Below are positions 38,931 to 52,493 of a stretch of DNA of 64,000 nt, one piece after another. This stretch comes from Rhynchosporium graminicola (taxonomy: Eukaryota > Ascomycota > Leotiomycetes > Helotiales > Ploettnerulaceae). The notes under the pieces are model-generated. The model was given only the letters and a program-made list of their open reading frames with translations. It had not been told where the DNA came from and searched no databases. The first letter of the stretch is position 1. The number at the start of each line of letters is the position of its first letter. Made by a program: the position numbers and the translations under genes. The stretch spans positions 1,924,990-1,988,989 of the forward strand of contig FJUW01000012.1 of the NCBI GenBank assembly GCA_900074885.1. The letters run 5' to 3'.

Positions 38931-39711
38931 TCGGCTTACGTAATAGTCCTTAAATCTCCTATATCGCTTACTTCGTTTAGACTCGTTCTGCTAATACTAA
39001 TAAGTAAGTATTATATTCCGCTTGTTTTTCGTCGCCTTACGCTCTATATAGAAACGAGGCCCACGCTAATCTCGTTAAGGTATTAAAAGCCTAGAAAGCC
39101 CTTAAGCCCCTCTAATCCTCTAGTCTTCTTTTCGCGTAAGTTTATTTAGTCCCCGTATATTTCTTATTAGTAACTAATATTTTTTAGTCCCTTAGCTTCT
39201 AAGGTTACTACTTCTATTATTGCTATTATCGCCTAATAGGGTTAAACGTAAGTAATTATCGGACTCCGCTCGTTTTCCGTTAGCTTACCCTCTTTTAGTA
39301 CTAGAGGAGTACCTCTAGCTCTCGTTTTAGGACTCCGCTGAGCCTCCTAGGGACTCCGTAGGAAATATAGCAGAATACGTATCTTTTCTATAGTATTATC
39401 TTCTTAAGAAAAAGAAAATCTAAAATTAATCTTCTTTTTCTTTTTCCTTTAGCGAGCTAACTATATCGACTCGCACTTAAGACTTAAGTAGTTCTGCTAT
39501 CGCTATATAGCTTTAGCTTCCTTTCTTATAGTCTTACGTTATCTTTATAGTAGCTACCTTCTAGTAACTATCGCCTCCCTATTTAGGTAGAGTATATCTC
39601 TTTCTATCTCTAACTTGCGTAGCCCTTCCTTAAACCCCCGGAGACTTACGTATACGTAGCTATCTCTAGAGTAGTTCCTTGTTATAGCCCTATTATTAAC
39701 GTCTAGCGTTT

Positions 39712-40440
39712 CCTTCCGCTTCTAATATCGCGGAGCCTTTCCTTAAGCTTCCGGAGGCTAATGCCTACGTAGCTATCTACCCCCGGGGTAGTCTTTCGTT
39801 AAGGCCCCCTTTATATTATCGTCTTCCGGCGTCTTTATAGCAGCTACTATCATATAGCCGCCGCCTCCCTATTCAAGGTAGGATAAACCTCCTTCCGCTT
39901 CTAATATCGCGGAGCCCTTCCTTAAGCTTCCGGAGGCCAGCGCCTATATAGCTATCTACCCCCCGGAGTAGTCTTTCGTCAAGGCCCCCTTTATATTATC
40001 GTCTTCCGGCGTCTTTAAAGAAACTACCGTCATATAGCAGCCGCCTCCCTATTCAAGGTAGGATAAACCTCCTTCCGCTTCTAATATCGCGGAGCCCTTC
40101 CTCAAGCTTCTAGAGGCTAGCGCCTACGTAGCTATCTACCCCCGGAGTAGTCTTTCGTTAAGGCCCCCTTTATATTATCGTCTTCCGGCGTCTTTACAGT
40201 AGCTACTATCATATAGCCGCCGCCTCCCTATTCAAGGTAGGATAAACCTCCTTCCGCTTCTAATATCGCGGAGCCCTTCCTTAAGCTTCCGGAGGTAAGC
40301 GCTTACGCAGCTATCTACTCCCGGAGTAGTCTTTCGTTATAACCCCTCTTTATATTATCTACTTTAAGCGTCTTCCGTCTTCCGTCTCTAGCTTACTAGA
40401 GCACTTCTTCAGAGTCCGGAGACTAGCGCATACGCAGCTG
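39712..40440. repeat. E5 internal ~180-bp tandem repeat, about four copies
   Basis: The anchor CCTTCCGCTTCTAATATCGC occurs at 39712, 39891, 40071 and 40250 (spacing 179-180), with a diverged partial unit to about 40,560. Length changes come from a poly-C run. Read on the minus strand the unit is open apart from RIP-type stops (TPEDDNIKGALTKDYSGG...). E6 has one unit fewer. Confidence 0.9.
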
Positions 40441-41060
40441 CCTCCGGAGTAGTTCTTCGTTATAGCTTACTTATGCTATCGTCTTCCGATATCTTTACAG
40501 TAGCTACTATTAAGTAGCCGCTGCCTCCCTATTTAAGGTAGGGTAAACCTCCTTCCTTTATCTTAGATATCGTCGAAGGGTTCTCGTTATCCGCGCGTTC
40601 CTGAGCAGCTACTGGCTAGCGATAGTCGCTCCTTATATCTTTTAGGCATATGTTCTACTTAAGCTATCGAATAGCTTTTATCGTCCGCTTATTCGTAAGC
40701 AGCGACCGACCGATTATCGCCGCTTTCCTTATCTATTCGGGAGTAGCCTATGCCTTAGGCTACTCCTTACCTTTCTACTCCCGTAAAAAATTTTCAGCTA
40801 CCTTTCCGCTCTTATCTTATAGGTTCAAGGGATGAATTAGGCGTACTCCGGCTTAAGAATAGCGGAATCCATTGAATCTTCGTCTTTTCTCGCGTTCCTA
40901 GAGCTTTTCTCTAGGTATCATTAGTATCGATTCGGCTTCTGTTGCTCTTGTACCTTTACTATCCTATCGTTAATGATTTATCGAAGACTTCGTTCTTCGA
41001 CTACGATTATCCGGACTCCGATATAAAGGCTATAAGAGCTAGTTATTTGATCGAACTTAA

Positions 41061-41228
41061 TGTCACAGGTAAGTAACGCGTGCGCAGATAGTTAAGTGTA
41101 GTATTCAAGAAGTTCGATACCGGAGAGAGTTAGGTTCTAGCTTAGCTCCGAAGGAAAACATGCGGGTGCCGCTAGGCTTAGTAAGCATAGGCATCGCCGG
41201 TGCTTAATCCTGGGGCTCGCCCCTTACA
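41061..41228 (-). repeat. E5 right LTR (5' LTR in element orientation)
   Basis: 168 bp, TGTCACAGG...CCCCTTACA, the least mutated of the four LTR copies of this family. It is followed by ATATA. Confidence 0.9.
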
Positions 41229-41233
41229 ATATA

Positions 41234-41500
41234 AGTGAACTAATAAGAAGGAGAAGGTATCTCGCTTATAACGTGAGTTAAAGTAAGTAAGCGAATAGAG
41301 TAAGAGGACCTTACTTATAAAGTGAGTTAAAGTAAGTAAGCGAATAGAGGGAATAGAAAACTTATAGCGATAGGGATTATAAGAGATTTAGTAAGTAAGT
41401 TGAAGTAAGTTAAGATATACCTCTAAGTAAGTTACTAACTGTTTTATTTTGAGATTACTAGTCTAGTAACTATAGTATATTCCTAGTGAACTAAGTACTT
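41234..41500. other. RIP-mutated spacer with repeated GAGTTAAAGTAAGTAAGCGAAT
   Basis: Two close copies of GTGAGTTAAAGTAAGTAAGC occur at about 41,273 and 41,320, and an AGTAAGTTGAAGTAAGTT variant near 41,393. No gene is supported. Confidence 0.5.
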
Positions 41501-42025
41501 ATATAACCCGGCGCTTTATGCTAGAGCTTAGTAAGTATAAGTCTATATAAGTCTGGAAATAATTAGACTGATTCCTAGCTTAGAAATATAATATAACGCT
41601 TATAAGGAGAAAAACTATACCTTAAGTATTAAAGGTATCTGGGTCTAGGATACTATCTTTATTATACGAGGCCTAGTGCGCGCGCTGATTCCGGAATAAT
41701 TAGTAAAGTATATTAAACTATTTAGAAGTAAGAGACTAGATAGACTTAAATACTATATCGAAGTTAATATCTTTTATTAGTACTTCGATATTAAACTTCC
41801 TAAAGTATATCGTGTTACGAAATGCTTTGAACTTATTATATAAGATAATATAAATAGTAGAGATAAGGGTAGTATATTAAGGAAAGGTAATAATATTAGA
41901 GAATATATAATAATAGAGGGTAAGTATTCTAACTGATCTTATTTCAAGCTAGCGATCCTCTAGGTCCTTATTACTTATAGTATCTTCTATAAAACCTAGT
42001 AAGAAGTCGTATAAAGTCTACTTAT
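41500..42025 (+). pseudogene. Unidentified intron-containing gene, 5' part (interrupted by E4)
   Basis: The plus frame is open apart from TAG/TAA from about 41,510 to 41,919. It reads YKEKNYTLSIKGIWV, then IRGLVRALIPE, KYYIEVNIFY and YRVTKCFELII. An intron fits at 41920-41980 (GTAAGT donor, CTAAC branch, TATAG acceptor, phase 1). The frame after it (SSIKPSKKSYKVYL) continues without a break into 52,767 onward when E4 and one CTTAT are removed. It is mildly mutated compared with the Gypsy copies. No family is recognised. Confidence 0.45.
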
Positions 42026-42293
42026 TATGACGACAGCTCATCTGAATATCACATGAGAAGAAGGATAGATACTAGGGCCCAAGTTCATAGGTATCCCGGC
42101 ATAACTAGTATCCGACTCGGTTTAGTATTAGACTAGTACTAGTATATATATATAAGGTGCCTCGTACTTTATCTCTCTTCTTCTTCCTTCCTTATCTTTT
42201 TGTTTCCTTTATAGTAGACTATATAAGATCGCTCTTAGCCTCTCTACTTGTTTATTCTTACTTATATACCGCCTCGAGTCTTATATTATTATA
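42026..42293 (+). repeat. E4 5' LTR
   Basis: 268 bp. It is preceded by CTTAT. Confidence 0.95.
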
Positions 42294-42739
42294 TTAAATA
42301 AAAAGATCAAGATAGCTAGAGATAGCTTATTATAATATCTTACTACTAAGTTAGTTATTCGATAACTACTTATATATAGCCGAGATACTAGAGATCTCTC
42401 GGATAGCTATGAATTAGAGTTTAATTTAGCTTATTATAAATAGTATAATAAAGGAGGTCTTCGCTAACGCTCCTTTAATAAGCCCCTTAGTATAAAGGAA
42501 TTATAAATAGATTTTAAAGAAAGTATAATAAATACCCCGGAACTTTAACTTCTATATATTACCGCCGAAATAGCCCTAATATACCCCTTTTTAAGCTACT
42601 ATTATAGCTCCTAACTAATAAACTAGAGACTCCTCTAGTTCTAGGGGAACTTAACGCGACTCCTCCTGCTCTACCTCCGAACCTAATCTATTATATCTTT
42701 CCTTACTCTAAATATCTCTTATACTAGAGAATATTAATA

Positions 42740-44732
42740 CTTTATTAAGGAAGTACTAACTAAGAGAGAAAGGAAAATAAAAGCGAAATTCACTAGGAGT
42801 ATAATCGCTAAGTACTCTTACTACTATAGATAACTCGAACCTGATCTATTCCCTCTTATAACGATTAGCGAACTAGAAGGAAAAGAATAACTCTCTAGAA
42901 GATACTATAGATAAACTAATCTCTATATAAGATAAGTTCCTTATAAGGGTCCCTCGCTTGTCTTCGACTCTCCTACTAGAACTAAGGCTATAATCTCCGC
43001 GTATTCTAGAGTTTAATAAGCTAATAAACTCTATTCTAATATATAATACTAAGAGAGAGAATACTATTCCTAATAAACTATCTCCCTCTCTTAGCGCTAA
43101 ATCAGTAGAGTTATACCTTAAGAAGTCTTATCTTACTAAGAAGATCCTACCCTTAGATAATAGATCAGACCTTACCTTCCTCTAATAGAGAGTATTAATA
43201 CGAGACCGGCTAGCTATAAATGCTGACTACTACCCTACGGACTTCTCTTAGCGCGTTCTCGTATAGGGACTAGTTACTAGATTAGCTAAGGAGTATCTTA
43301 CGCCTTAGTACCTTACTAACGAGTTTAAGACTAGTAATAAAATAATCTCCTTATTAGAGGAGAACTTTCTTACTAGTTTAGAAGAAGATAACTATTATAA
43401 TACTTTCTACTACCTAGAGATATAATAACCTAGCTATATACGCGAGACTTTCGCTGAGTTTCGTAGCCGATTTCAAAGCGCTACTATTTAAGATAAGGTT
43501 AAAAAGAAGGAGTAGTTCTTCTATATATAGGATAAGATTATATTATCCTTATATACTTTAACTCTTATTACTAAACTAATATTGGATAAAGACTACGCTT
43601 CTATAGTTAGATCCTTACTTTCTTTTAATACTAAGCGTTACTATAACTTAGAACGTATCTATCCCGAGAAAGCTACTACCTAGATATAGTACTATAAGCT
43701 TACTATTACTACTACGACCTTTACTAGTTCCGCTCCTTACTAGTCCCTAAGCTTAGCCCCTTGATAAACCACTCTTATATTATATATACGTACCTCTACC
43801 CTAGTATAGGCTAGTACTCCCTCTGTGCTAAAACGCCTTACTACCTTAACCGGAGAACCCTTTAGGTATTTTAGTTATAGGTAGCTCGGTTATATTAAGC
43901 TAGACTACTCTAACCCGCTTAAGGTTTAATTAATTAACGAATTTCCGGAAGAGGAAGGAGGAACTAAGGAAGCAGTAGAAGACGTACCCTCCGAATCTGG
44001 ACTAATACTAGAGGGAAATAATAAGGCCTAAGTAAAAACTCCTTCCTAGGTCTACGTAAGTATAATCTCTCTAATCTTAACCTTAACTCCCTAATAAGAG
44101 GTAAGTAATTTATATACCTGACTATAGTTAGTATAAATAGGCTAGAAGTCTCTATAAATAGCTTAATCGATACTAGAGCGAATAGTTATCTATTTATTAA
44201 TCGCACTTTTACTAGATAACTATTAGGGGCCCTTAGTATTAAAATCGAGCTACTGCCTTATTCTATTCTAATGCGTAGGTTCTAATAGTCCGTCAGAACC
44301 TATATTACTTATTTTATATATTTATACTTTTCTATCGATAGTAGGCGTATTTATAACTACCTTTTTATTCTCCTCGATTTGGGATAGTAAGATATGATTA
44401 TTAGTATTAAATAGATACGACGATTTCAAGTTAAGCTAGATACGTACTACTATAAGCTACTATAGCCGGAATAATATCTAGTTACCTTCTAATACAATAA
44501 GAAGATAATTATAACTCTACCGCCTCGTAAACCTAGTATTATTTAATCTTACTAAATTAACGCTAATACGCGGGACTTAGCTATAAACTAGCTAGACTAA
44601 TACTAATTACCCTAAATAGTAGCGATATAGTATATTAATATATTATCCTTACTATTTAATCTATTTCCGCTTATCGCTAAGGAATCCGAACCCTTTTCCG
44701 CTCCGAATTTATCGAGAAAATTACTTATACTA
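42740..44732 (+). pseudogene. E4 gag and protease remnant (5' part)
   Basis: Gag core about 43,140-43,690 (RVLV, LAKEYLT and LLEENFLTSLEED blocks as in E1); zinc-knuckle relic near 43,865-43,910; protease DT-A box near 44,167. The reading is stopped by RIP codons and then by E6. Confidence 0.8.
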
Positions 44733-44900
44733 TATCACGGGTGAGTAACGCGTACGCAGATAGTCAAGTGTAGTATTCAAGAAGTTCGATACAGGAGAGA
44801 GTCAGGTTCTAGCCTAGCTCCGAGGGAAAATATACAGGTGCCGCTAGGCTTAGTAAGTATAAGTATCGCCGGTACTTAATCCTAGGGCTCGCCCCTTATA
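44733..44900 (-). repeat. E6 left LTR
   Basis: 168 bp, matches 38099-38266. Confidence 0.9.
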
Positions 44901-46344
44901 TTACTCCCCTCCTCCTACCTGTTTTCTAGTAGAGACTAATAGTAAATAGTTATAGAACCCTCCTATAGTTAATAACCGCGTTCTATTACTAAATATTAAG
45001 CGTTCTAATTATTATCATCCGCTTTCTTTATTATAATCCCGCTGTATTAAGCTAGCGCTTCGCTCCTATTATCGCTCGATCTAGCTATTATTATACTTCC
45101 TCTTATTATCGCTCGCTTCCTTTATTATTATCCCGCCGTATTAAGCTAGCGCTCCGCTCCTATTATCGCTCGATCCGGCTAAGATATTATAAAAGAAGAG
45201 ACCTTTTACTTTTTTAGACTTTTCTTTATATAATAATAATAATTATAGTAAAGTAAGTCCCCTCTTTCTTCTTTTATTAAAAGAAATATCAGAATTCGCG
45301 AATCATATATTAAAAATCCTTTTACTATATTATCGGGATCCGCGCTAAAACTAGCGGAATCAGATATCTCTTATAATTCACTATATCGCTTATACTCTCT
45401 TAGGCTCTGATTATATCAACTAAGCTATAAGTACTATACTCTGCTTATTCTCGGACGGAATCCTAATAAACTTAGTCGAATCGCTCCTAATTTTATATTT
45501 ACTATAAGGATAAGAAGAAGAATTACGAGAACTTATAAGTTTTCCCCGGGTTCCGCGCGAAAATAGTTAGCTTACGTAATAGTCCTTAAATCTCCTATAT
45601 CGCTTATTTTATTTAGACTTATTCTGCTAATACTAATAAGTAAGTATTATACTCCGCTTATTTTTCGTCGCCTTATACTTTATATAGAAACGAGGCTTAT
45701 ACTAATCTCGTTAAAGTATTAAAAGCCTAGAAAGCCCTTAAGCCCCTCTAATCCTTTAGTCTTCTCTCCGCGTAAGTTTATTCGGTTCTTATATATTTCT
45801 TATTAGTAACTAATATTTTTCAGTCCCTTAGCTTCTAAGGTTACTACTTCTATTATTATTATTATCGCCTAATAAGATTAAACGTAAGTAATTATTAGAC
45901 TCTACTTATTTTCCGTTAGCTTACCCTCTTTTAGTACTAGAGGAGTACTTCTAGCTCTTGTTTTAAGACTCCGCTGAGCCTCCTAGGGACTCTATAGGAA
46001 ATATAGTAGAATACGTATCTTTTCTATAGCGTTATCTTCTTAAGAAAAAGAAAATCTAAAATTAATCTTCTTTTTCTTTTTCCTTTAGTAAGCTAATTAT
46101 ATCGACTTATACTTAAGACTTAAGTAGTTCTGCTATCGCTATATAGCTTTAGCCTTCTTTCTTATAGTCTTATACTATCTTTATAGTAGCTACCTTCTAG
46201 TAACTATCGCCTCTCTATTTAAGTAGAGTATACCTCTTTCTATCTCTAACTTATATAGCTCTTCCTTAAACCCCCGGAGACCTACGCATATATAGCTATC
46301 TCTAGAGTAGTTCCTTATTATAGCTCTATTATTAACGTCTAGCG

Positions 46345-46790
46345 TTTCCTTCCGCTTCTAATATCGCGGAGCTTTTCCTTAAGCTTCCGGAGGCTAGCGC
46401 TTATATAGCTATCTACCCCCGGGGTAGTCTTTCGTTAAGGCCCCTTTTATATTATTATCTTCCGGCGTCTTTATAATAGCTACTATTATATAGCCGCTGC
46501 TTTCTTATTTAAAGTAAGATAAACCTCCTTCCGCTTCTAATATCGCGAAGCCCTTCCTTAAGCTTCCGGAGGCTAGCGCCTACGTAGCTATCTACCCCCG
46601 GAGTAGTCTTTCGTTAAGGCCCTCTTTATATTATTATCTTCTAGCGTCTTTATAGTAGCTATTATTATATAGCTACTACTTCCCTATTTAAGGTAAGATA
46701 AACCTCCTTCTGCTTCTAATATCACAGAGCTCTTCCTTAAGCTTCCGGAGGCTAGCGCTTATATAGCTATCTATCCCCGGAGTAATCTTT
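46345..46790. repeat. E6 internal ~180-bp tandem repeat, about three copies
   Basis: The anchor CCTTCYGCTTCTAATATC occurs about every 179-180 bases near 46,349, 46,528 and 46,708. This is one copy fewer than in E5. Confidence 0.85.
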
Positions 46791-47516
46791 CGTTATAACC
46801 TCTTTTTATATTATCTACTTTAAGTATCTTCCGTCTTCTGTCTCTAGCTTACTAGAGCACTTCTTTAGAGTCCGGAGACTAGCGTATATATAGCTACCTC
46901 CGGAGTAGTTCTTTATTATAGCTTACTTATATTATTATCTTCCGATATCTTTATAGTAGCTACTATTAAGTAGCTACTGCCTCTCTATTTAAGGTAGGAT
47001 AAACCTCTTTCCTTTATCTTAGATATTATTAAAGGGTTCTTATTATCCGCGCGTTCCTAAGTAGCTACTAGCTAGCGATAGTCGCTTCTTATATCTTTTA
47101 GGTATATATTCTACTTAAGCTATCGAATAGCTTCTATCATCCGATTATTCGTAGGTAATAACTAACCGATTATTACTGCTTTCCTTATCTATTCGGGAGT
47201 AGTCTATACCCTAAGCTACTCCTTACCTTTCTACTCTTATAAAAAATTTTTAGTTACCTTTCCGCTCTTATCTTATAAGTTTAAGAGATAAATTAAGCGT
47301 ACTCTAGCTTAAGAATAGCGGAATCTATCGAGTTTTCGTCTTTTCTCGCGTTCCTAGAGCTTTTCTCTAAGTATTATTAGTATCGATTCGGCTTCTATTA
47401 CTCTTATACTTTTACTATCCTATTATTAATAATTTATTAAAGACTTCGTTCCTCGATTATAATTATTCGGACTCTGATATAAAAGCTATAGGAGCTAGTT
47501 ATTTAATCGAACTTAA

Positions 47517-47684
47517 TATCATAAGTAAGTAATACGTACGCAGATAGTTAAGTATAGTATTTAAGAAGTTCGATATAGGAGAGAGTTAAGTTCTAGCCTA
47601 GCTCCGAGGGAAAACATGCGGGTGCCGCTAGGCTTAGTAAGTACAAGTATCGCCGGTGCTTAATCCTAGGGCTCGCCCCTTACA
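47517..47684 (-). repeat. E6 right LTR
   Basis: 168 bp. It is followed by TACTG, the target duplication inside E4. Confidence 0.9.
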
Positions 47685-47689
47685 TACTG

Positions 47690-50600
47690 AAACCTTATTA
47701 TAAGTGCCTCTCTTAACCTCTAAGGATCTAGAAACTAGTTTCGATTTACTAAATTAGTACTATAGCTTTTTACTTTAATATAAAATATAAAAGCTCCGAA
47801 TTATTCTTTACTAGTATCTATGAGATAGACTGCCTCTTATAAGACTATCTAAATAGCGACTCCCCCGAGGATCCTGATACTGAATAACTCGTAGCTGAAA
47901 AGCTACCGGAATAGTATTATACCCTTAAGGAGGCTTTTCTAAGCGGGATTCTAATATTCTTCTATTATATCGCTTATATAATTATATAATTATTCTGAAA
48001 GAACTATTACCTAACGTATATTCGCCCTTATATTAGTAATCTATAGACGAATTACAGGTGACTAAGAAGTACCTTATAAAGAACCTAGATAAGGGATTTA
48101 TCAAATCTAGCTAAAGTCCTTTCGTATTACTTATACTATTCGTTAAGAAGGCTAATAAAGGATTACGCTTCTATATCGACTATTATAAGCTTAACGCGAT
48201 CACTCGAAAGGATTTATACCTAATACCTAGGATCGATAAGCTCTTAACTTAGGTATCTAAAGTAGTATTTTTTACTAAACTAGATATCTAGGTAGTATTT
48301 AACTATATCTATATAAACTCTGAATTAGAGGAGTATACTACTTTCCGAACCCGCTTCAGATCTTATAAATATAAAGTTTTACTTTTTAAGCTCTATAATA
48401 GACTTAATATATACTAACGATATATGAATAATATACTACTAGACTACTTAGACGATTTCTATATAGTTTACTTAGATAATATTCTTATATACTCGGAAAC
48501 GCTCTAAGACTATAAGGAATATATTAAATTAGTACTATAATACTTAATAAATACTAGACTCTAGATAGATATTAAGAAAAGCGAATTCTATATTACTCGG
48601 ACTAAATACCTCGGATATATTATTACTACTAATAGAATCGAGCCAGATCCTGAGAAAGTAGTATTATTAGTAGACTAGAAGTACCCCGAAACGATAATAG
48701 CTATGAAATCTTTCCTAGGATTCTATAGTTTCTACTATTAATTTATTCGGAATTTCGGCCTTATCGCTAAACCTCTCTTAATACTCACTAAGCTTATAAT
48801 ACTATAGAATTTCACTAATGATTATAAGAAATCCTTCGACGATTTATATTAATAGCTACTATCGGTACAGAAACTATACTATTTCGACTCTGAATTATAG
48901 ACTAAACTAGAAACTAATACCTCTAATAATATAATAGCTAAAGTTATCTCCTAATTATATGAAGATAACTAGTAGTATCTAATTAGATTCTACTTCTATA
49001 TTCTTAATAGATACGAACTAAACTAGGAGATCTATAATAAGGAATTATATGCTATTATTAAGTCTTTCTAGAAATAGAGACCGGAACTTATATCTCTATA
49101 ATACTATACTAGTATATATACGGACTATCGATCGTTAGAATACTTTATAACTACTAAGGTCCTAACTAGTAAGTAAGCTAGATAAATAGAATTCCTTTCC
49201 GAATTCAATTTCTAAATTATATATATACCTAGTAAAAATAACGCTAAAGCTAATATCCTTAGCTATAGGGAATAAGATCTAAGGATATAGGAATAATAGA
49301 AATAGGATAGTAGATCTCGGGTTTTATTACCTCTAGATTACTTAAACCTTAGGATTAACGCAGAACTAGCTAAATATTATATCGATTAAATCAGTTATAT
49401 ATACCTAATATCGCTAGGGACTAATACGCTATCGGAACCTGTACGTAACTCCTTTGATTTAATCGAGAAACTATACTAATTCAATTAAGAATCGTTCTCT
49501 AATAAACAGAATATATTAAGTAATAGCTATACTATTGATAATAGTTTACTACTTTATAATAGTTATCTATACGTATAACGCTATACTCCGCTATATACTC
49601 GTTTAATTAGCGAAATCTACGATTAAGTTTCCTCTGCTTATCTAAATACTCGTAAGACCGCTGAAATAATTTCTACTTATTACTACTAGAAAGGACTCGT
49701 ATCGGATATAAAATAATATACTTATAATTACCGCCCCTACTAGTACTCTTATCTAAAGCAGATAAAATAGTAAAGATTCCTTTATCTATTACTAGTACCT
49801 AGCTACCTTATATAGCACTTAGCTATAGATTTTAAGGACTTCCTGCCTAATAACTAGGGGTTTAATAAGATATTAGTATTTATCGACTGCCTAAGGAAGG
49901 ACTTCGTATCGATACTATACTACTATAATATCGATACCCGCAGGATAGTAATATTATTTATCTAATAGATATATTATTTCGAATATACTCTTAAGTTAAT
50001 TATATCCGACTAAGGAGCTTAGTTTATCTTATCCTTCTAGTAAGAGTTTTACTATATAATTAGAGTTAAGGTCAAGCTCTCTACCTCCTTCTACTAGTAA
50101 ACTGATAGATAAATAGAGATTATAAACTAGTATATTAACTAACGCCTTAAACCTTTCGTTAATTACTACTAGAGTAATTAGAGCGAACTACTACTAGTAA
50201 TAGACCGCGCCTAAGTAACCTTACCTTATAATTCTATTAGTATAGCGCTATATACTTTTAAATATAGTATACTACTATAGAATAGCTAGGATTAGAAGTA
50301 ACTTACTATATCGATACCGCAAGAGAAGCTTAACTATACTAATACTAAATCCTTAGCTAAATATACTAAATCCGCTATCGAGGTTATAAAAGCTAATATA
50401 CTAGCTACTTAGTAAAGGATAAGTGCTATAACTAACCCGAAACGGCGTAATATCGACTAGGAAGTTGAAGATAAGATATTTCTCTCTATAAAGAACTGTA
50501 AGAATTACTAGCTAAGTAAGAAGCTATCTAGCCTCTAGATAAGACTATACTATATCCTAGCTAAGATCAGATACTTCTATAAGCTAGATTTACCCCCTAG

Positions 50601-50930
50601 ATCTTCTATATACGATATATTCGCCTCCGAATTGCTTTTTAAGGACCCGGACGACCTATTACTAGACTAGGAGCTACTAAACCTACTCCCGGAGGTTATT
50701 ACTACTTAAGAAGAGTAGGAGTTATAAGATATACTTACTATATAGCTCCTAAGAGATAATCTGAAGTATTAAGTTAGCTAGCTAAGCTATAACCCGGACT
50801 TAACTTAGTATAACGCTTCTGACTTAATAAGTACTTTATATAAGCTTAGAGACTTCTATACTACTAACTTAAGTAAACCTAGACTTTCGCGTAAACTAGA
50901 TTAGTAGATTAAGGCCTAGGAAGATAGAAT
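47690..50930 (+). pseudogene. E4 pol remnant (3' part): RT, RNase H, integrase, chromodomain
   Basis: RT follows E6 directly, with the YLDN box at 48469-48480. RNase H lies at about 48,890-49,220, integrase at about 49,680-50,180 and chromodomain at about 50,710-50,880. Many TAG/TAA stops are present. It is homologous base by base to E1 11,280-14,500. Confidence 0.85.
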
Positions 50931-51011
50931 AGATAACTATAGTTACTTAGAGGATAATAAATTATTATAGTTACTAGTATTAAAAATTTATTACTAAGGA
51001 TAATCTCCTAA

Positions 51012-52215
51012 TTATACTTTATAATAACGCTATATCTAAAACTCTACTTCCTCTACTACTTCCTCTTTACTAGCTTTCTCCTCTAAGTTCTCCGGAGCTT
51101 CTAGTAAATCTGAAATATCTAGAACTAGAATTACTATATCTAACTCCTTATCTAAATTTACTAACGTAGCCCTAGTAGTAGATTAAGTATAATAGCTAAT
51201 CCCTCGGGCTTTCTTCTTTAGAGAGAGTCCGGGAGTATCTAGATCCGATACTATCTCCGAACTAGAAGGCAAATTCCTTTTTCTTCTAGTATCAAATATT
51301 ATAGCCTTAAATATAGCTTTCTTTGCGAATTCCCGTATAATAGTATTTAACTCTTTTATCTGCTTTAACGCTATTTATACTATTAACTTAAACTTCACCG
51401 AATCTACTATTAGAAGATCTAAATCCTATATCGCGTTAGTATCGTACTAGTATCTAAAGGTTTAAGGATCTTAACTTATTACTTTAATAAACTCTAACTC
51501 CTTAAATACTTTCTCTATAGATCGCCTTAAAGCTTAAGTCTCTACTAATTATATAGTAGTAATCTCTAATATAGTAATAGGAGTAGCAGATTTCGCGAGA
51601 TAATACATTTGATTAATAGCCTTATAAGTAGCTATAATACCGCCCTAATTCAGCTCCGCGTCCTTAACTTCGCTACTAAGAAGTAGACCGGATAAAATAG
51701 TATACTTCGTATTAATATACTTAAGTAATTATAACACGTTAGTATATAGAACTATATTTAAGTCTAAGTAACTTATATACTTATAACTACTCTCTAACGC
51801 TAAATAATACTTATAAAGCTTAGAGTTAAGCTTATTAAACGAATATAAAAGTTCTAGAATAAGAGTATTATTATACTTTATCTTAAGGAGAGCGCGAATA
51901 TATTACAAGTAATATATACGATACGCCGCCGAAAGAGCACTAGCGGGAACTAGTAAGAGCACTATAGGAGTTAGCGTTATAGATCCGTAGAACTCCTATA
52001 CCTTACCTGAAGACTATCCTTAATACTAAGGCGAGGAACTTACTTATAATAAGAGAAGAGTTAATTAAGTCGATTAATATATAAGATTATAGTAGACTAT
52101 TACTATGATTAGTAATAATACTTACTCTAGGAACTATATCGTAATCTAAGGAGAGTAAACTTATAAGTTAGAGTAGTTATCGTAGTTAAAAAGGAAAGGC
52201 TCTAATATTAATAAC
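51012..52215 (-). pseudogene. E4 antisense accessory gene, function unknown
   Basis: Counterpart of the E1-E3 antisense gene. A TATA-like box is present near 52,224-52,232 (minus). Exon 1 is open across the conserved VPASALSAAYRIYYL and KIKYNNTLILELLY blocks near 51,940-51,820. The intron region near 51,425-51,480 keeps TACTAAC and TATAG but its donor is altered. Exon 2 is recognisable (LEIVSDLDTPG-like) down to about 51,012. It is somewhat more degraded than the other copies. Confidence 0.5.
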
Positions 52216-52493
52216 CCCCTTCTTTTATATACCCCACGCCTTACTTAAACTCGACTTTCGCTATAAACAGATAAAGTAAATATAGCCTACCGCTCGATTT
52301 AGAAGCTACGACTAATATAGTACTATTATAGCGATATAACTAGTCAGAACCCGATAAAGAATTTACTATTACTAAAGAGCGGCTAGCGCTTATTACGCGA
52401 ATATCGATAAAAATAATTATAATAAAGACTAAATTCTAATATAAACTATAACCTTTAGAGCTTAGGATTAAGCTCTTCTTAGGGGGGGGGTAA

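Larger units (their letters stand above)
38099..41228 (-). mobile_element. E5: ~3.1-kb LTR element without recognisable pol (LARD/TRIM-like)
   Basis: Direct terminal repeats of 168 bp (38099-38266 and 41061-41228) with TG...CA ends are flanked by a perfect 5-bp duplication ATATA (38094-38098, 41229-41233). The purine tract read on the minus strand (GGCGGGAGGAGGGGAGTAA) abuts the left LTR, so the element most likely runs on the minus strand. No RT, integrase or protease motif was found. The interior has a polar minus-strand frame and a ~180-bp tandem repeat. It is probably mobilised in trans by an autonomous LTR element, but which one is unknown. Confidence 0.82.
44733..47684 (-). mobile_element. 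E6: second copy of the ~3-kb non-autonomous LTR element, nested in E4
   Basis: 168-bp LTRs at 44733-44900 and 47517-47684. The sequence is collinear with E5 throughout. It is 178 bp shorter, which equals one tandem-repeat unit. The minus orientation is inferred from the purine tract next to the left LTR, as in E5. It is more strongly RIP-mutated than E5. Confidence 0.88.

Noticed and set aside
40650..40835. Plus-strand 61-codon frame inside E5
   Set aside because: It lies on the strand opposite to the element's likely coding direction, and the homologous part of E6 has stops in that frame. Most likely chance.
38099..41228. E5 as an rDNA-like or tandem satellite unit
   Set aside because: 168-bp direct ends with TG/CA termini, a purine tract and a perfect 5-bp target duplication show an LTR element.
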